Shown in pieces: positions 5,558 to 6,643 of a stretch of DNA of 6,643 nucleotides. Numbering within the stretch: position 1 is the first letter of the stretch; each line of letters starts with the position of its first letter. The DNA lies in contig JAGTVE010000105.1 of assembly GCA_018224485.1 (NCBI GenBank), positions 1-6,643 of the forward strand, given 5' to 3'. This DNA comes from Thioalkalivibrio sp. (lineage in GTDB: Bacteria > Pseudomonadota > Gammaproteobacteria > Ectothiorhodospirales > Ectothiorhodospiraceae). The notes below the pieces were generated by a model that made no database searches, was not told the origin of the DNA, and was given only the letters and a program-made list of their open reading frames with translations. The position numbers were made by a program, and so were the translations under genes.

Positions 5558-6643
5558 TGGATTGGAACGGACTGGTGCTCCTCAGCGTGCTGGCGACCTC
5601 ACTGGTCGCCTCGGGGGTCATCTTGCTGCTCGCGGAATCGCGGGTGGTGCTGCGAAGCGTGTTCAACCTCGCCGCCGCGGTGCTCAAGCTTCTGCTGGTC
5701 CTCTGGATCATCCTCGGCGTCTACCGGAACGTGGACTACGAACTGCGCTTCACGATCATCGAGGGCGTGGACTTCATCCTCCGTGCCGACGCGCTGGGGA
5801 TCATGTTCGTCGGCCTGTCGTCGCTGCTCTGGCTGTTCACCACCATCTATGCGATCGGCTACCTGGAAAGGGCCCCGAACCGAAGCCGCTTCTTCGGCTT
5901 CTTCAGCCTCTGCGTGGCCAGCACCGTCGGGATCGCACTGGCCGGCAACCTGTTCACCTTCCTGCTGTTCTACGAACTACTGACGCTCTCCACCTACCCC
6001 CTGGTGGTGCACCGCGGCACCCGCGAGTCCCTGCGCGCCGGACAGGTCTACCTGTACTACACGTTGGGGGGCGGGGCGCTGCTTCTGTTCGGCGTGGTGG
6101 CACTGCACGTGCTCGTCGGCGATACCGAATTCGTGCCGGGAGGCACCCTGTCCGGACTCGACCCGTCGCTGCACCCGCTGCTGATCGGGATCTTCCTGAT
6201 GATGGTGATCGGCCTCGGCGTGAAGGCGGCGCTTTTTCCCCTGCACGCCTGGCTGCCGATGGCGATGGTCGCGCCGGCGCCAGTCAGCGCGCTGCTGCAC
6301 GCGGTGGCGGTGGTCAAGGCCGGGGCCTTCGGCATCGCCCGGGTCGTCTACGACGTCTTTGGGATCGAGTTCGCCTACTCGCTGGGCCTGCTGGGGCCGC
6401 TGGCCGTGGCCGCATCCATCACCATCATCTACGGCTCGCTGCGTGCGCTGGCCCAGGACGATCTGAAGAAGCGGCTGGCCTTCTCGACCATCAGCCAGGT
6501 CTCCTACATCATCCTAGGGATCAGCCTGTTCGGGCCGGTCGGCACCGTCGGTGGACTGGTGCACCTGCTCCACCAGGGGCTGATGAAGATCACGCTGTTC
6601 TTCTGTGCGGGCAACTATGCCGAGACCCTCGGGGTGCACAAGA
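5557..6643 (+). CDS. Second MrpD/NuoM-like antiporter subunit (D'), cut at the right edge
   Basis: This frame is open from ATG 5557 to the window end, 362 residues without a stop. It is a second proton-conducting-transporter-family protein, closer in motif style to NuoM/MnhD than to its neighbour. Seen residues: E140 in NLFTFLLFYELLTLSTYP (helix 5), K223 in GVKAALFPLHAWLP (helix 7), K254 in VAVVKAGAF (helix 8), AQDDLKKRLAFSTISQ (299-314), and H339/K344 in HQGLMKITLFFCAGN. All key charges up to helix 11 are kept; helix 12 lies outside the window. GGAG at 5546-5549 is 7 nt upstream, and the start shares one nt with the mrpD stop (TGATG). With no MrpA in the window, it may take the place of MrpA's N-terminal antiporter domain. 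It might instead be a NuoL-type or MbxH'-type subunit; the missing C-terminus would help decide. Confidence 0.9.
   Translation, partial: MDWNGLVLLSVLATSLVASGVILLLAESRVVLRSVFNLAAAVLKLLLVLWIILGVYRNVDYELRFTIIEGVDFILRADALGIMFVGLSSLLWLFTTIYAIGYLERAPNRSRFFGFFSLCVASTVGIALAGNLFTFLLFYELLTLSTYPLVVHRGTRESLRAGQVYLYYTLGGGALLLFGVVALHVLVGDTEFVPGGTLSGLDPSLHPLLIGIFLMMVIGLGVKAALFPLHAWLPMAMVAPAPVSALLHAVAVVKAGAFGIARVVYDVFGIEFAYSLGLLGPLAVAASITIIYGSLRALAQDDLKKRLAFSTISQVSYIILGISLFGPVGTVGGLVHLLHQGLMKITLFFCAGNYAETLGVHK

Overview
The window looks like chromosomal DNA of a GC-rich gammaproteobacterium. A halophilic or alkaliphilic member of the Chromatiales/Ectothiorhodospiraceae type (Thioalkalivibrio-like) is my best guess. 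The guess rests on high GC, GTG starts, REP elements of the GTAG/GTGG-headed family, and an A-less Mrp-type cation/proton antiporter operon. It is an inference from style and content, not a database match.

Layout. (1) Positions 1-204 hold no gene. They carry two near-identical 72-bp BIME units (36-107 and 113-184), each made of two REP hairpins in opposite orientation, and possibly the last bases of a third REP at 1-5. (2) 205-1539, minus strand, is a complete FAD-dependent, HemY-type protoporphyrinogen oxidase (heme biosynthesis). (3) 1540-1693 is a divergent promoter region with small dyads but no convincing promoter. (4) From 1694 to the right edge, all on the plus strand, is a tightly packed operon of eight membrane-protein genes: MrpE, MrpF, MrpG, an MbhD-like (DUF4040) protein, an MbhE-MrpB fusion, MrpC, MrpD, and a second MrpD/NuoM-like protein cut by the window end.

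How it works together. The eight products are the parts of a multisubunit Mrp (Mnh/Pha-type) monovalent cation/proton antiporter, which exchanges cytoplasmic Na+ (or K+) for external H+ and supports Na+ and pH homeostasis. There is no full-length MrpA in the window. The two C-terminal modules of MrpA appear as a separate small protein (MbhD-like) and as the N-terminal part of the MrpB protein (MbhE-like). The role of the large N-terminal antiporter domain of MrpA may be filled by the second MrpD-like protein. This order (E, F, G, MbhD, MbhE+B, C, D, D') follows the archaeal Mbh/Mbx membrane-arm order rather than the classical mrpABCDEFG order. All seven gene junctions overlap by 1 or 4 nt, so translation is probably coupled throughout.

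The most useful follow-up is the sequence right of position 6643. It decides whether this is a stand-alone antiporter or the membrane arm of a larger redox complex.
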